From positions 189,191,726-189,255,725 of the forward strand of contig NC_134400.1 in NCBI RefSeq assembly GCF_050003625.1: a stretch of 64,000 bases of DNA. Reading direction: 5' to 3'. The notes under the pieces are model-generated. The model was not told where the DNA came from. It was given only the letters and a program-made list of their open reading frames with translations, and searched no databases. Within the stretch, counting starts at the first letter, position 1. Each line of letters opens with the position of its first letter. Source of the DNA: Haematobia irritans. Its lineage: Eukaryota > Arthropoda > Insecta > Diptera > Muscidae. Position numbers and translations under genes: made by a program. Shown in pieces: positions 37,229-47,736 of this stretch.

Positions 37229-40200
37229 CGAGGAACTTTATTTTGACAAAATTTTCTATAGAAATATATAATTTTTGTAGAAATAAAATTTTGACAAAAT
37301 TTTCTATAGAATTAAAATTTTGACAAAATTTTCTATAGAAATAAAATTTTGACAAAATATTCTTTAGAAATAAAATTTTGACAAAATTTTCTATAGAAAT
37401 AAAATAGAAAATTTTGCCAAAATTTTGATTTCTAAAGAAAATTGTGTCAAAATTTAATTTCTATAGAAAATGTTGTCTAAATTTTATTTCTATAGAAAAT
37501 TTTGTCAAAATTTTATTTCTATTGAAAATTTTGTCACTTTTATTTCTATAGAAAATTTTGTAAAAATTTTATTACTATAGAAATTTTTGTAAAAATTTTA
37601 TTTCTATAGAAATTTTTGTAAAAATTTTATTTCAAAAAAAAAATTTTCAAAATTTTATTTCTAAAGAAAATTGTGTCAAAATTTTATTTCTATAGAATTT
37701 TTTGTAAAAATTTTATTTCTATAGAAAATTTTGTCAAAATTGTATTTCAATAGAAAATTTTGTCCAAAATTTTATTTCTATAGAGAATTTTTTCGAAATT
37801 TTATTTCTTTAGAAAATTTTGTCAAAATTGTATTTCAATAGAAAATTGTGTCAAAATTTTATTTCTATAGAATTTTTTGTAAAAATTTTATTTCCATAAA
37901 AATTGTGTCAAAATTTTATTTCTATAGAAAATTTTGTCTAAATTTTATTTCCATAGAAAATTGCGTCAAAATTTTATTTCTGTAGAACATTTTGCCAAGA
38001 TTTTATTTCTATAAATAATTTTGTCAAGATTTTATTTCTATAGAAAATTTTGTAAAAATTTTACTTCTACAGAAAATTTGATCAAAATTTTATTTCTACA
38101 AAAATTTTGCCAAATTTTTATATTTCTATAGAAAATTATGTCAAAATTTTATTTCTATAGAAAATTGGGTCAAAATTTTATTTCTTTAGAAAGTTTTGTA
38201 AAAATTTTATTACTATAGAATTTTTGCAAAAATTTTATTTCTATAGAAAATTTTGTTAAAATTTTATTTTTATAGAAAATTTTGTCAAAATTTTATTTTT
38301 ATAGAAAATTTTGTCAACATTTTATATCTATAGAAAATTCTGTCAAAATTTTATTTCTATAAAAAATTCTGTCAAAATTTTATTTCTATAAAAAATTCTG
38401 TCAAAATTAACTATAGCATATTTTATCAAAATTTTATTTCTATACAAAATTTTCTCAAAATTTTGTCAATATTTTTTTTTCTATAGGAAATTTTCCAAAA
38501 TTTTATTTCTATAGAAAATTTTGTAAATATTTTATTTCTATAGAAAATTTTGTAAAGATTTTATTTCTATAGAAAATTTTGTCAAAATTTTATTTCGAAA
38601 GAAAATGTTGTCAAAATGTTATATCTATAGAAAATTTTGTCAAAATTTTATTTCTATAGAAAATTTTGTAAAGATTTTCAGTAGAAAATTTTGTCAAAAT
38701 TTTATTTCTAAAGAAAATTGTGTCCAAAATTGTATTTCTATAGAAAATTTTTACCAAAATTTTATTTCTATAGAAAATTTTGTCGAAATTTTATTTCTTT
38801 AGAAAATTATGTCAACATTTTATTTCTACAGAAAATTGTGTCAAAATTTTATTTCTATAGAAAGTATTGTAAAAATTTTATTACTATAAAAATTTTTGCA
38901 AAAATTTTATTTCTATAGAAAATTTTGTCTAAATTTTATTTTTTCGAATTTTGACAAAATTTTCTAAAGAAATAAAATTTCGACAAAATTTTCTATAGAT
39001 ATAAAATTTTGACAAAATTTTCTAATTAAGAATAAAGTTTTTACAAAAATTTCCACAGAAATAAAATTTAGACAAAATTTTCTATAGAAAATTCAAATTT
39101 AATTTCTATAGAAAATGTTGTCTAAATTTTATTTCCATAGAAAATTTTGTCAAAATTTTATTTCTATTGAAAATTTTGTCACTTTTATTTCTATAGAAAA
39201 TTTTGTAAAAATTTTTTTACTATAGAAATTTTTGTAAAAATTTTATTTCTATAGAAATTTTTGTAAAAATTTTATTTCAAAAAAAAATTTTTCAAAATTT
39301 TATTTCTAAAGAAAATTGTGTCAAAATTTTATTTCTATAGAATTTTTTGTAAAAATTTTATTTCTATAGAAAATTTTGTCAAAATTGTATTTCAATAGAA
39401 AATTTTGTCCAAAATTTTATTTCTATAGAGAATTTTTTCGAAATTTTATTTCTTTAGAAAATTTTGTCAAAATTGTATTTCAATAGAAAATTGTGTCAAA
39501 ATTTTATTTCTATAGAATTTTTTGTAAAAATTTTATTTCCATAAAAATTGTGTCAAAATTTTATTTCTATAGAAAATTTTGTCTAAATTTTATTTCCATA
39601 GAAAATTGCGTCAAAATTTTATTTCTGTAGAACATTTTGTCAAGATTTTATTTCTATAAATAATTTTGTCAAGATTTTATTTCTATAGAAAATTTTGTAA
39701 AAATTTTACTTCTACAGAAAATTTGATCAAAATTTTATTTCTACAAAAATTTTGCCAAATTTTTATATTTCTATAGAAAATTATGTCAAAATTTTATTTC
39801 TATAGAAAATTGGGTCAAAATTTTATTTCTTTAGAAAGTTTTGTAAAAATTTTATTACTATAGAATTTTTGCAAAAATTTTATTTCTATAGAAAATTTTG
39901 TTAAAATTTTATTTTTAGAGAAAATTTTGTCAAAATTTTATTTTTATAGAAAATTTTGTCAACATTTTATATCTATAGAAAATTCTGTCAAAATTTTATT
40001 TCTATAAAAAATTCTGTCAAAATTTTATTTCTATAAAAAATTCTGTCAAAATTTTATAACTATAGCATATTTTATCAAAATTTTATTTCTATACAAAATT
40101 TTCTCAAAATTTTGTCAATATTTTTTTTTCTATAGGAAATTTTCCAAAATTTTATTTCTATAGAAAATTTTGTAAATATTTTATTTCTATAGAAAATTTT

Positions 40201-40666
40201 GTAAAGATTTTATTTCTATAGAAAATTTTGTCAAAATTTTATTTCGAAAGAAAATGTTGTCAAAATGTTATATCTATAGAAAATTTTGTCAAAATTTTAT
40301 TTCTATAGAAAATTTTGTAAAGATTTTCAGTAGAAAATTTTGTCAAAATTTTATTTCTAAAGAAAATTGTGTCCAAAATTGTATTTCTATAGAAAATTTT
40401 TACCAAAATTTTATTTCTATAGAAAATTTTGTCGAAATTTTATTTCTTTAGAAAATTATGTCAACATTTTATTTCTACAGAAAATTGTGTCAAAATTTTA
40501 TTTCGACAAAATTTTCTATAGATATAAAATTTTGACAAAATTTTCTAATTAAGAATAAAGTTTTTACAAAAATTTCCACAGAAATAAAATTTAGACAAAA
40601 TTTTCTATAGAAATAAAATTTTGACACAATTTTCTATGGAAATAAAATTTTGACAAAATTTTCTAT
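37229..40666. repeat. 3.4-kb 30-bp satellite block with polarity flips and a tandem 1.6-kb duplication
   Basis: Polarity runs reverse (37229-37404), forward (37405-38940), reverse (38945-39092), forward (39096-40503), reverse (40504-40666). Bases 37451-39092 and 39096-40611 are near-identical direct copies, including odd variants (AATTAAGAATAAAG, TTTTTTTTTCTATAGG). The second copy has a ~135-bp deletion at the flip and a 4-bp indel at 38408. The LINE follows immediately. Confidence 0.92.
40653..40666. other. Target-site duplication, LINE 3' side
   Basis: ACAAAATTTTCTAT, identical to 45397-45410. As it is also satellite sequence, some of the match could be fortuitous, but both copies abut the element ends exactly. 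Confidence 0.75.
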
Positions 40667-40835
40667 TGTATTGTATTCTTTATTCTTTATATATTTCATT
40701 GACTTAAGACAATATTGCAATATAAATAAAATATTTGAATAAGAATAAATAGTGTAGTTTGTTATGACATTGACTTGGTGTCGTCTGCCATTAATTATAA
40801 TGAAATTGATAACGTATAGATAAACGATTATGCGA

Positions 40836-43800
40836 TTACAAATTGAATTCAGACAGTAACTGATTTCTATACTGCATACATATTTTCAAAAAGCAAGCTA
40901 AACTTTTCCAATTAATGACACATCCGTTAAGAATATTTATTAGTTCATTTTCATTTAGCGACTGCTTGTGGAAAAACATTAAACGGAATTCTTTTAGAGC
41001 TGGACATCGGCCAAGGAAGTGCTGTATATTTTCGATTTCATCAGTGTTACACATGGAACATTTGGGATTTGTGTGTATTTGGAATCTGTTGGAATTAAGT
41101 GCAATCATGTCACCTCTGGCTTTAAATATCCACATCATTTCGTCCTGTGAGAGATGTTCTACGAGGTATGATCCACCAAGTGTAGGTTCTAATTTATTGT
41201 AGAATCTATCGGAATTGATTGCTTTTGCAACTGAATTATTAAATTGCTTTGTATGTAGACTTTGTACAAGTCGCTGAGTGTTTTGTACCCAATTTTGTTT
41301 TGTTAATTGGAGTGTAAAAGGTTCCAAACTATTTTCCCTCGTTAATGTATCCATGGATGTTTTCCAAAATATTCCATGTACCATTACCTTTCTCGCTAGT
41401 AAATTTGGTAATCTATTCTCTCCATAATCATACAAAATTCGTGTTACATACTTCAGATGACTTTGTAGAGTGTACAGATGGCCACATTCTATTCCGGTTT
41501 CTAACATTAGTGCATAAGTGGGTGTGAAGCTGGGTAATTTTAGTATTTTCTTTAAGAAGTATAACGCAAGTTTATCCACCTCATCAAAATGCGTAAAGCC
41601 CCATAATTGAGATCCGTATGATTGTATTGATCTACATATAGCCATATAAATTTTCCATTTTGTTCTCAATGATACATTTCTTCTTGACAAAAAGCAGTTC
41701 CATGTAGCATTGATACTATTTTTTGCCAACTGATTCCTTTCCAGTATCTGTTTTCTGAGTGAAAGTTTTGGGGTGAACGTCAATCCTAAATAGGAATATT
41801 CTGCGGTGTTTATTATTTCATTGCCTTGAAAATACCATTTCTCTTTTGTAGATATCCTTCCTCCTCGGCGGAATATCATTATTTTCGACTTCTCCATATT
41901 AACTTCCATGTTCCAAAGCATACAATAGTTCTCTAGTTTTTGTATCATCCCCTGTAGTACTTCTATCTCGTCTGCTAAAATCACGATATCGTCAGCATAC
42001 ATTAAAAGTCGAATATTATGACTATCAATATTTATACCGCCACCTAAATAGTCATGTAGGTCATTGAGGTATAAGGCAAATAACAGCGGTGATAGCAGAC
42101 AGCCCTGTTTTACACCTGTGTCTGTATCAAAACTATCGGAGAGTTCTTCGCCTGTCCATACTGAGAACGTAGTTTTTTCATATATTTTCTCGATAAATTT
42201 AACAGTTTTTGTTGAGACTCCAATATTATGTAGCTTAAACAGCATAGCTCTACGAGCAACGCGATCAAATGCAGCTCTGAAGTCAACAAAAAACGCATAA
42301 GTTTTCTTATTTCTGTACCAGTTCAAGTGTATAATTGAAGACAAGTTAAATATGTTATCAGCAGTGGAATAATTCTTTCGGAAACCGGCCTGATATTCGT
42401 TTAATTTGTTGTGCTTTTCTGTCCAGTTTGACAATCGATCTGCAACTATACCCATCATTATTTTTGGTAAGCAATTCATAAAAGAAATGCCCCGGTAATT
42501 ACTTGGTTGCGTTTTGTCACCTTTTTTCAGGATAGGATATATAATAGTTTTAATGAACAACATATCTAGTTCACCTTTCTCAAATAATATGTTGCAGGTA
42601 TTTGCAATCTCTTGTAATAATTCATTTGGAGCGTTTTTATAATACTCATAAGGTATACGGTCCTCCCCTGCTGCTTTATTCAGTTTGGCTTTGTTTACTG
42701 CTCTCGTAACATCTAGAATGTCAATTTCTTTATCTAAATCATTATCTTTCCAATACATATGGGCGTATTGGATATCTGACGAAATTTGTGGTTGATTCAA
42801 GAGTTGTTGAAAGTATATTTTTAAATTTTCTGCTGGTATAGGTATACTACCATTTTTTTCGTGATTTCTTAGTTCTCTTACAATCTTCCACCAATCTCGA
42901 GAATCTTTCATCATGTCAAGCTTTTCCTCCAACCTTGAAATGTATTGAACTTTAGCATTTTGACATATTTCTTTATAGTTTTTGTTATATTTTATATATT
43001 TTTCTTTATTTTCATCACTGTTATGCTTTCTGAATTTATTTAAATATTTTAAGGACTTGTTTCTGGCATTAAAGCAGGACAGATTAAACCATTTCTCTTT
43101 TTTTGGAAATAATATTGTTCTTTTAGATATAGCCATATCTGCTTCTTGAATTATGTTGACTATATCGTGAAACGAGTAATTTGATTTTTGCCTTTGTGCT
43201 AAAATGCGTCTTATATTATTTTGATATTCAGCACAAGTTCGTTTATTAAAATTCAGTTTTGGTAAAAGGGTGTTAACGTTTGACGACTTATTTTTCATTT
43301 TAAAAACCATTGATAATGTTATTGGCATGTGATCCGACCAAATTTTTGTAATAACAGTAAAGGAATGTATATGTGACAATAGTTCTTGTGATATTGCACA
43401 GATATCGTTAACAGATGTTCCGACTTGACTAACAAATGTGAACTCACCCATTTCATCTCCAGTTGTCATGCCATTTGCAATTACTAATCCATGATCGTAG
43501 CAAAAGTTAAGAAACTCATTTCCTCTAGAATTTACTTCTTTATCCTTGGATCTTCTTTTCTCTAATCCAGCGTAAAAAGTCTCTTTAAATACATCGTCTA
43601 TGTTCTTTTGCATGGATCCGATCCTCACATTCAAATCGCCTATAATTATGGGGTTTTTCACATCTATTTCTCGCAGTACTGAATCAAGTTCCAGCAATTG
43701 CTCTTTCCAGGTTGGCACTCTCATATAAATTGGAATTATATTGAAATGTATTCCATCAATTTCTAAATTTAATATGCTAATTCCACTTTCTGTTCGATAG

Positions 43801-44114
43801 GTATATCTCAGCCCAAGATTTCGTAAGGTTTTTCTTATGCCAATTAAATAACCTCCTATTCCCCTACCATACTGAGAGTTTCTTGTAGCATATCGCCAAT
43901 ATATTTCAAAATCGCCAAAATATTGCTTAAATTTTTCAGATTTATTGGAGAGAACATGAGTTTCCAAAAGAAAGAATATGTCAAATGTGCTAATGTACTT
44001 AAAAAAGTCGGCATAAAGCATTTTATTTTCTAGGCCGTGGACATTGTATGACAATATTTTTAAAAAGTTACTCTCATTAGTGCATTTGCTTTTATTTATA
44101 TTGCTTATACTTAG
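40836..44114 (-). CDS. LINE ORF2: endonuclease / reverse transcriptase
   Basis: Makes the protein that nicks the target and copies element RNA at the nick. From the TTG at 44054 it is 1072 residues. Endonuclease (exonuclease-endonuclease-phosphatase fold): SYNVHGLEN (Asn 4), LLETHV (Glu 31), IGDLN (Asp 140, Asn 142), SDH (240-242). Reverse transcriptase: LKKGD 509, NYRGIS 519, AGFRK 556, FVDFRAAFD 589-597, GVKQGCLLSP 647, YADD 686-689. A C-terminal zinc knuckle follows: Cys 999, Cys 1002, His 1012, Cys 1017. All catalytic residues are present and there is no stop. No ATG precedes the first endonuclease motif; the first is residue 12, inside it. The frame is open upstream to 44114 (LSISNINKSK...LKIL), where it meets ORF1 in the -1 frame at a slippery heptamer. 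The start given is the first codon after that shift. Confidence 0.93.
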   Translation of the reverse strand, partial: LSISNINKSKCTNESNFLKILSYNVHGLENKMLYADFFKYISTFDIFFLLETHVLSNKSEKFKQYFGDFEIYWRYATRNSQYGRGIGGYLIGIRKTLRNLGLRYTYRTESGISILNLEIDGIHFNIIPIYMRVPTWKEQLLELDSVLREIDVKNPIIIGDLNVRIGSMQKNIDDVFKETFYAGLEKRRSKDKEVNSRGNEFLNFCYDHGLVIANGMTTGDEMGEFTFVSQVGTSVNDICAISQELLSHIHSFTVITKIWSDHMPITLSMVFKMKNKSSNVNTLLPKLNFNKRTCAEYQNNIRRILAQRQKSNYSFHDIVNIIQEADMAISKRTILFPKKEKWFNLSCFNARNKSLKYLNKFRKHNSDENKEKYIKYNKNYKEICQNAKVQYISRLEEKLDMMKDSRDWWKIVRELRNHEKNGSIPIPAENLKIYFQQLLNQPQISSDIQYAHMYWKDNDLDKEIDILDVTRAVNKAKLNKAAGEDRIPYEYYKNAPNELLQEIANTCNILFEKGELDMLFIKTIIYPILKKGDKTQPSNYRGISFMNCLPKIMMGIVADRLSNWTEKHNKLNEYQAGFRKNYSTADNIFNLSSIIHLNWYRNKKTYAFFVDFRAAFDRVARRAMLFKLHNIGVSTKTVKFIEKIYEKTTFSVWTGEELSDSFDTDTGVKQGCLLSPLLFALYLNDLHDYLGGGINIDSHNIRLLMYADDIVILADEIEVLQGMIQKLENYCMLWNMEVNMEKSKIMIFRRGGRISTKEKWYFQGNEIINTAEYSYLGLTFTPKLSLRKQILERNQLAKNSINATWNCFLSRRNVSLRTKWKIYMAICRSIQSYGSQLWGFTHFDEVDKLALYFLKKILKLPSFTPTYALMLETGIECGHLYTLQSHLKYVTRILYDYGENRLPNLLARKVMVHGIFWKTSMDTLTRENSLEPFTLQLTKQNWVQNTQRLVQSLHTKQFNNSVAKAINSDRFYNKLEPTLGGSYLVEHLSQDEMMWIFKARGDMIALNSNRFQIHTNPKCSMCNTDEIENIQHFLGRCPALKEFRLMFFHKQSLNENELINILNGCVINWKSLACFLKICMQYRNQLLSEFNL

Positions 44115-44974
44115 TTTTTTTGATTCATATTGCTCAAAAAGGTATTGTAGCTAATCTCGAGAGCATTAAGTTTATCTCCATATAATTCTTTTAGATGCGT
44201 GTCAGCATTACTTTTTCCACACATTAGTTCTTTGGATCTTGACCAATACATCCATTTATTTCCAATCTTTATGGAGTCATTTCTTACAAAAATTTTATGG
44301 GTTTTATCCAAAGCCAGAATTTCGTCTTTTAGATACATTAATACTTTCTTGTCCTGTTGTTTTATTTCACTTAAATCCTTTTCAATAATAATACTAGATC
44401 CTGCTAGCTTGTTTACATTTTGTAATATCTTCCGCACCATTTCTTCGTCTTGCATTTCTACAATTGTACTCATTTTATTATTTGAAGTGTATAACACTCG
44501 TACTGAAGCAACTTTTACATCGTTGAGTTTCATTGTGTTCTTGAATAAAAACTCAACGGATGCTTTTGGGGATCCTTTTTTCATAACACCCTTTAGAAAC
44601 AAATTTTTGCGCTTGCTCTGTTCAACTAAATGCAAAAGCTGTTTTTGCTCTTTAGATCTTTCCGCTTTTAAGTCTTCTATTTCTCGTCGCAAAGCATCGT
44701 TTTCGGCTTTTAGTTCTTTGAATTTATCATCCATATCGGCTATGTGATTCTTTAGTTCTTCTATATCGTTCTTTGTTGATACGTTCCGTAATTTGTCATC
44801 CATTATAGATTCCATTGATATTTGCATCATTCTCATCAGTTCTGATAATTGTACATTTCCAACAAGCTTTTGTGACTGAGTTGCAGTAGTATCGTCTGGA
44901 GATGTATCAACTAGCATTCTCTTAGCTGATTGAGCAATTTGAATTGCATTTGTTGTAACGGGCGTATTACTCAT
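44111..44974 (-). CDS. LINE ORF1: coiled-coil nucleic-acid-binding-type protein
   Basis: ORF1 proteins of LINEs coat element RNA. The frame is open from 45169 (352 codons), but the ATG at 44974 (MSNTPVTTNAIQIAQ) gives a normal 287-residue ORF1 and is preferred. Residues 62-120 are a strongly charged heptad coiled coil (IEELKNHIADMDDKFKELKA, then ENDALRREIEDLKAE). The stretch RKNLFLKGV (122-130) resembles the first strand of the RRM-like fold that follows the coil in many ORF1 proteins. The C-terminal part is basic with IRVLYT/KKVLMYLKDEIL-like elements; no CCHC knuckle is seen. It ends NMNQKN and TAA (44113-44111), directly after the A AAA AAC heptamer. Confidence 0.88.
   Translation of the reverse strand: MSNTPVTTNAIQIAQSAKRMLVDTSPDDTTATQSQKLVGNVQLSELMRMMQISMESIMDDKLRNVSTKNDIEELKNHIADMDDKFKELKAENDALRREIEDLKAERSKEQKQLLHLVEQSKRKNLFLKGVMKKGSPKASVEFLFKNTMKLNDVKVASVRVLYTSNNKMSTIVEMQDEEMVRKILQNVNKLAGSSIIIEKDLSEIKQQDKKVLMYLKDEILALDKTHKIFVRNDSIKIGNKWMYWSRSKELMCGKSNADTHLKELYGDKLNALEISYNTFLSNMNQKN
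44114..44120 (-). promoter_or_regulatory. Candidate -1 ribosomal frameshift site A AAA AAC
   Basis: Minus strand reads CAA AAA AAC TAA in the ORF1 frame. The heptamer fits X XXY YYZ in correct register and is followed at once by the ORF1 stop. After a -1 slip the next codon is CTA at 44114, the ORF2 frame, open through to residue 1072. No strong stem-loop is obvious in the next 60 AT-rich bases. Confidence 0.65.
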
Positions 44975-45396
44975 TTTAAACAGAGTATTCCTGGCTGGCA
45001 ATGCTGCCTGTTTTTTGTATCGCAACAAATGGTTGGTAACGCTACTAGACTGTAAGCAGCTGATGATCAATTTATTTTGTATGGCAACACTCTTACCATC
45101 CAACCAGTATTCTGTTTGACAGCGAACAGCTGGGTTTTGTTGTGTACATCGATTGAGTGCAAATAACAACGCGGTCTTTCCAGTGAAATTCAGATTTTTT
45201 ATTTTTAATTATTTGTAATAATCCACCGTTTTTACCCCTTGGAGAACAAATGTTGTAACCATCCACAAGACGACACAACTCTGAGTTCCGCCTTAGTGTA
45301 CCGAAAGTGACAATATGCGTAAGAAATCAGATATCTATTTGGAGCCTCGCACAAACACGTCTATCTGTATGTATGTGTTAATGATATCACCCACCC

Positions 45397-45410
45397 ACAA
45401 AATTTTCTAT
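45397..45410. other. Target-site duplication, LINE 5' side
   Basis: ACAAAATTTTCTAT, partner of 40653-40666. Confidence 0.75.
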
Positions 45411-45745
45411 AGAAATACAATACAATGGACACAATTTTCTTTAGAAATAAAATTTTGGACAAAATTTTCTATAGAAATACAATTTTGGACACAATTTTCT
45501 TTAGAAATAAAATTTTGACAAAATTTTCTATAGAAATAAAATTTTGACACAATTTTCTATGGAAATAAAATTTTGACAAAATTTTCTAAAGAAATAAAAT
45601 TTTGACAAAAATTTCTATAGAAATAAAATTTTGACACAATTTTCTTTAGAAATAAAATTTTGACAAAATTTTCCTTAGAAATCAAAATGTTGACAAAATA
45701 TTCTATAGAAATAAAATTTTAACAAAATGTTGGTAGTTTTTTTGG
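45397..45745 (-). repeat. 30-bp satellite, reverse polarity, continuation beyond the LINE
   Basis: About 11 units, then TTGGTAGTTTTTTTGG and GTAGATTATTTTTGGTTTG, AGTGGCATCTGTGA (45771-45806), an inverted version of the MITE-type border at 36706. Confidence 0.9.
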
Positions 45746-45989
45746 TAAAAATTTCTTCAAATTTTCGTAGATTATTTTTGGTTTGAGTGGCATCTGTGAT
45801 AGACATCCCAATTTTTATCCGATTTGCCGGAAATTCAAAATCTAGGGGTATTTTAGGTACGTAAAGAGGTGTGAGGTATTTGATGTAAATCGGTCCATGT
45901 TTTGGTATAGGCTTCTCTCGATTTGTAAATCTTTTTTATATCCATAAATAGGTGTGCCGTCCGTCGATCTTCCCCGAAAGCATTCAAGA

Positions 45990-46545
45990 AGAGGTGTGCG
46001 CGAGCGTGAAATCTCACTCACGCTCACACATATTCACACACGACATGTGATTAGGAATTCACACTCACGCATATTCCCGAAATAAAATTGTTGTACTCAC
46101 GCACGCTCACGCACGAGTAACATTTAAAGTCTCGATTCACAACAAGTCTCGTAACTCACAAAATTTCTTATGATTCACGAAAATTATCGTGTTTTACGAC
46201 AAACCTCGTGACTCGCTGAGTCATGAGTAAGGAATATTTTCATAGCTCACGGCGAAACCCTTAGCAAATTAAAACTATTTCACCAGAGACTTTGTTCGTG
46301 AGAGTGATTTTTTTTTAATGTTAAACGTGAACTACATCGAGCGCGTGAATTTTTTCGTGAACGTGAATGTTGTCGTAAGTCTGAAATTAATCGTGAACGT
46401 GATTTTTTTCGTGAGCGTGATTTCGAAGAAATATTATTCATGCACATTCACCAACAGAATTTGATATTCACTCACGAAATAAAATTTTGACAAAATTTTC
46501 TATAGACATATTTTTGTTTAGTCCCATTCACGCACACGCCTCTAC
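45990..46545. mobile_element. hAT-like MITE rich in CGTGA/TCACG
   Basis: Opposed ends AGAGGTGTGCGCGAGCG and, inverted, AGAGGCGTGTGCGTGA. Flanks ATTCAAGA (45982-45989) and TTTCAAGA (46546-46553) differ by one base of eight. The interior is CTCACGC on the left and CGTGAACGTGA on the right, plus one satellite fragment at 46477-46504. The partial copy is at 24237-24510. Confidence 0.6.
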
Positions 46546-46553
46546 TTTCAAGA

Positions 46554-47249
46554 CCTCAAAGAGAATTTATTTATTCTAGATTAAATTCTCTAAACATCAA
46601 AGAATGAACAAATTATCCTTCATCTTTAACGAAATTGATCAAAAATTCAGGAACTTAACAGGAATTTGCAAAATTTGCAGGACAGGGTTAGCCTTAAAAG
46701 TACTTACAAAAAACTTCATTTATTTAATTGAGGATATCTTGAATGGGAAAATTTACTAATGGATTTGGATGACATTTCATGTTCTTTTTTTTAGTCATGA
46801 AGGATACTGATACTAGCAAAGCAAATCAAATACCTATGATATTCAAAGCAAAACAAAAACTTAATATCCTTTATCTCAAAATCAATGTAAAGAAAATCTT
46901 TATAATTCCCTTTCTTCCCTTTGCTATCAGTCCACTTTAATATAAATCAAATTTCCCACTCAAATTTAATTGGCCCAACTACTTTTCGAACTCCAATGTA
47001 CTCCAATCCATTTCGTTGCATAGCCAACTTTCGACAAAATTTAATTATTTGTTTCTGTTTTTGGGAACGTTAGAGATTTTGTTATCCTTGGACATTGTAT
47101 ACGAAAATATAGTCAATGCTTCCGGATTACAGCAGGATGTTGGTTTTTGGACAAATTGGCATCATTTTTTGTATTACATTTATTTTAGATACTAAATTAC
47201 TCCTACACCATCAACACTCTGATCTGATTGGTGAGCTGACTACAGCATC
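46554..47249. other. Low-copy AT-rich DNA, nothing recognised
   Basis: No repeat family of the window and no convincing frame. Confidence 0.5.
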
Positions 47250-47611
47250 CAAGGCCGTATTCAGGGGGGGGGGATGAGGGGGATCAAACCCCCCCCCGAA
47301 ATGAATGAATATTTTTATATAAATAAATATATATTTTTAGCTGCATAGAAAAATCTTATCGAAGATGTTGAAGGAAAGCTGAAGGTTTTATTTTGAAAAC
47401 GCTTATCTATAAAACTTGCACAAATCCTAGAATACTAGTTGAAAAGCCCGTCAAACGACGGTCGAAAAAACAAATTGTTTTTGTTCTCGCACCACAAATG
47501 TAAAATGTATTTCTGCTTTTTATGTGTGATTGTTGTTCTTTTTGTGAACATGACTCGCTTTGTTTGGCCATAGCAACAACAAGGAAACAGCCAAACAGAC
47601 ATGTGTAAATG

Positions 47612-47736
47612 AAATGGCGCAAAACCTGCGAAAAGAACCTGCCTAATTCAGCGATGGAAGCACTTGGAGAGTGCAATAAAGAGATATTTCCAAACGTGCA
47701 TATTCTTTTAAAAATTGTGGTCACTTTGCCAGTAAC
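47612..47736 (+). pseudogene. hAT transposase fragment, upstream of the insertion
   Basis: Frame reading KWRKTCEKNLPNSAMEALGE then CNKEIFPNVHILLKIVVTLP, the segment before the dimerisation domain in hAT transposases. It ends at 47736 where the nested element begins, and reads on into the piece at 48823 when that element is taken out. Everything N-terminal of it (zinc finger, catalytic core) is gone. Confidence 0.85.

Larger units (their letters stand above)
40667..45396 (-). mobile_element. Complete 4.73-kb non-LTR retrotransposon (LINE), two ORFs
   Basis: Minus-strand element: G-rich 5' end (GGGTGGGTGATATCATTAAC) at 45396, 5'UTR of about 420 bp, ORF1, ORF2, then ~170 bp of 3'UTR ending AATAAAGAATACAATACAAT rather than in poly(A). 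It lies between 14-bp direct repeats in the 30-bp satellite. Both frames are uninterrupted, so the insertion looks young and possibly active. No RNase H domain is seen. The clade cannot be set with confidence from sequence reading. Confidence 0.92.

Noticed and set aside
44199..44747. 182-codon plus-strand ORF
   Set aside because: Antisense shadow of LINE ORF1; Ser/Phe-rich with no domain.
45415..45426. ATACAATACAAT near the LINE 5' junction as a second 3' end
   Set aside because: Neighbouring satellite units contain ATACAATTTTGG variants, so chance similarity is the simpler explanation.
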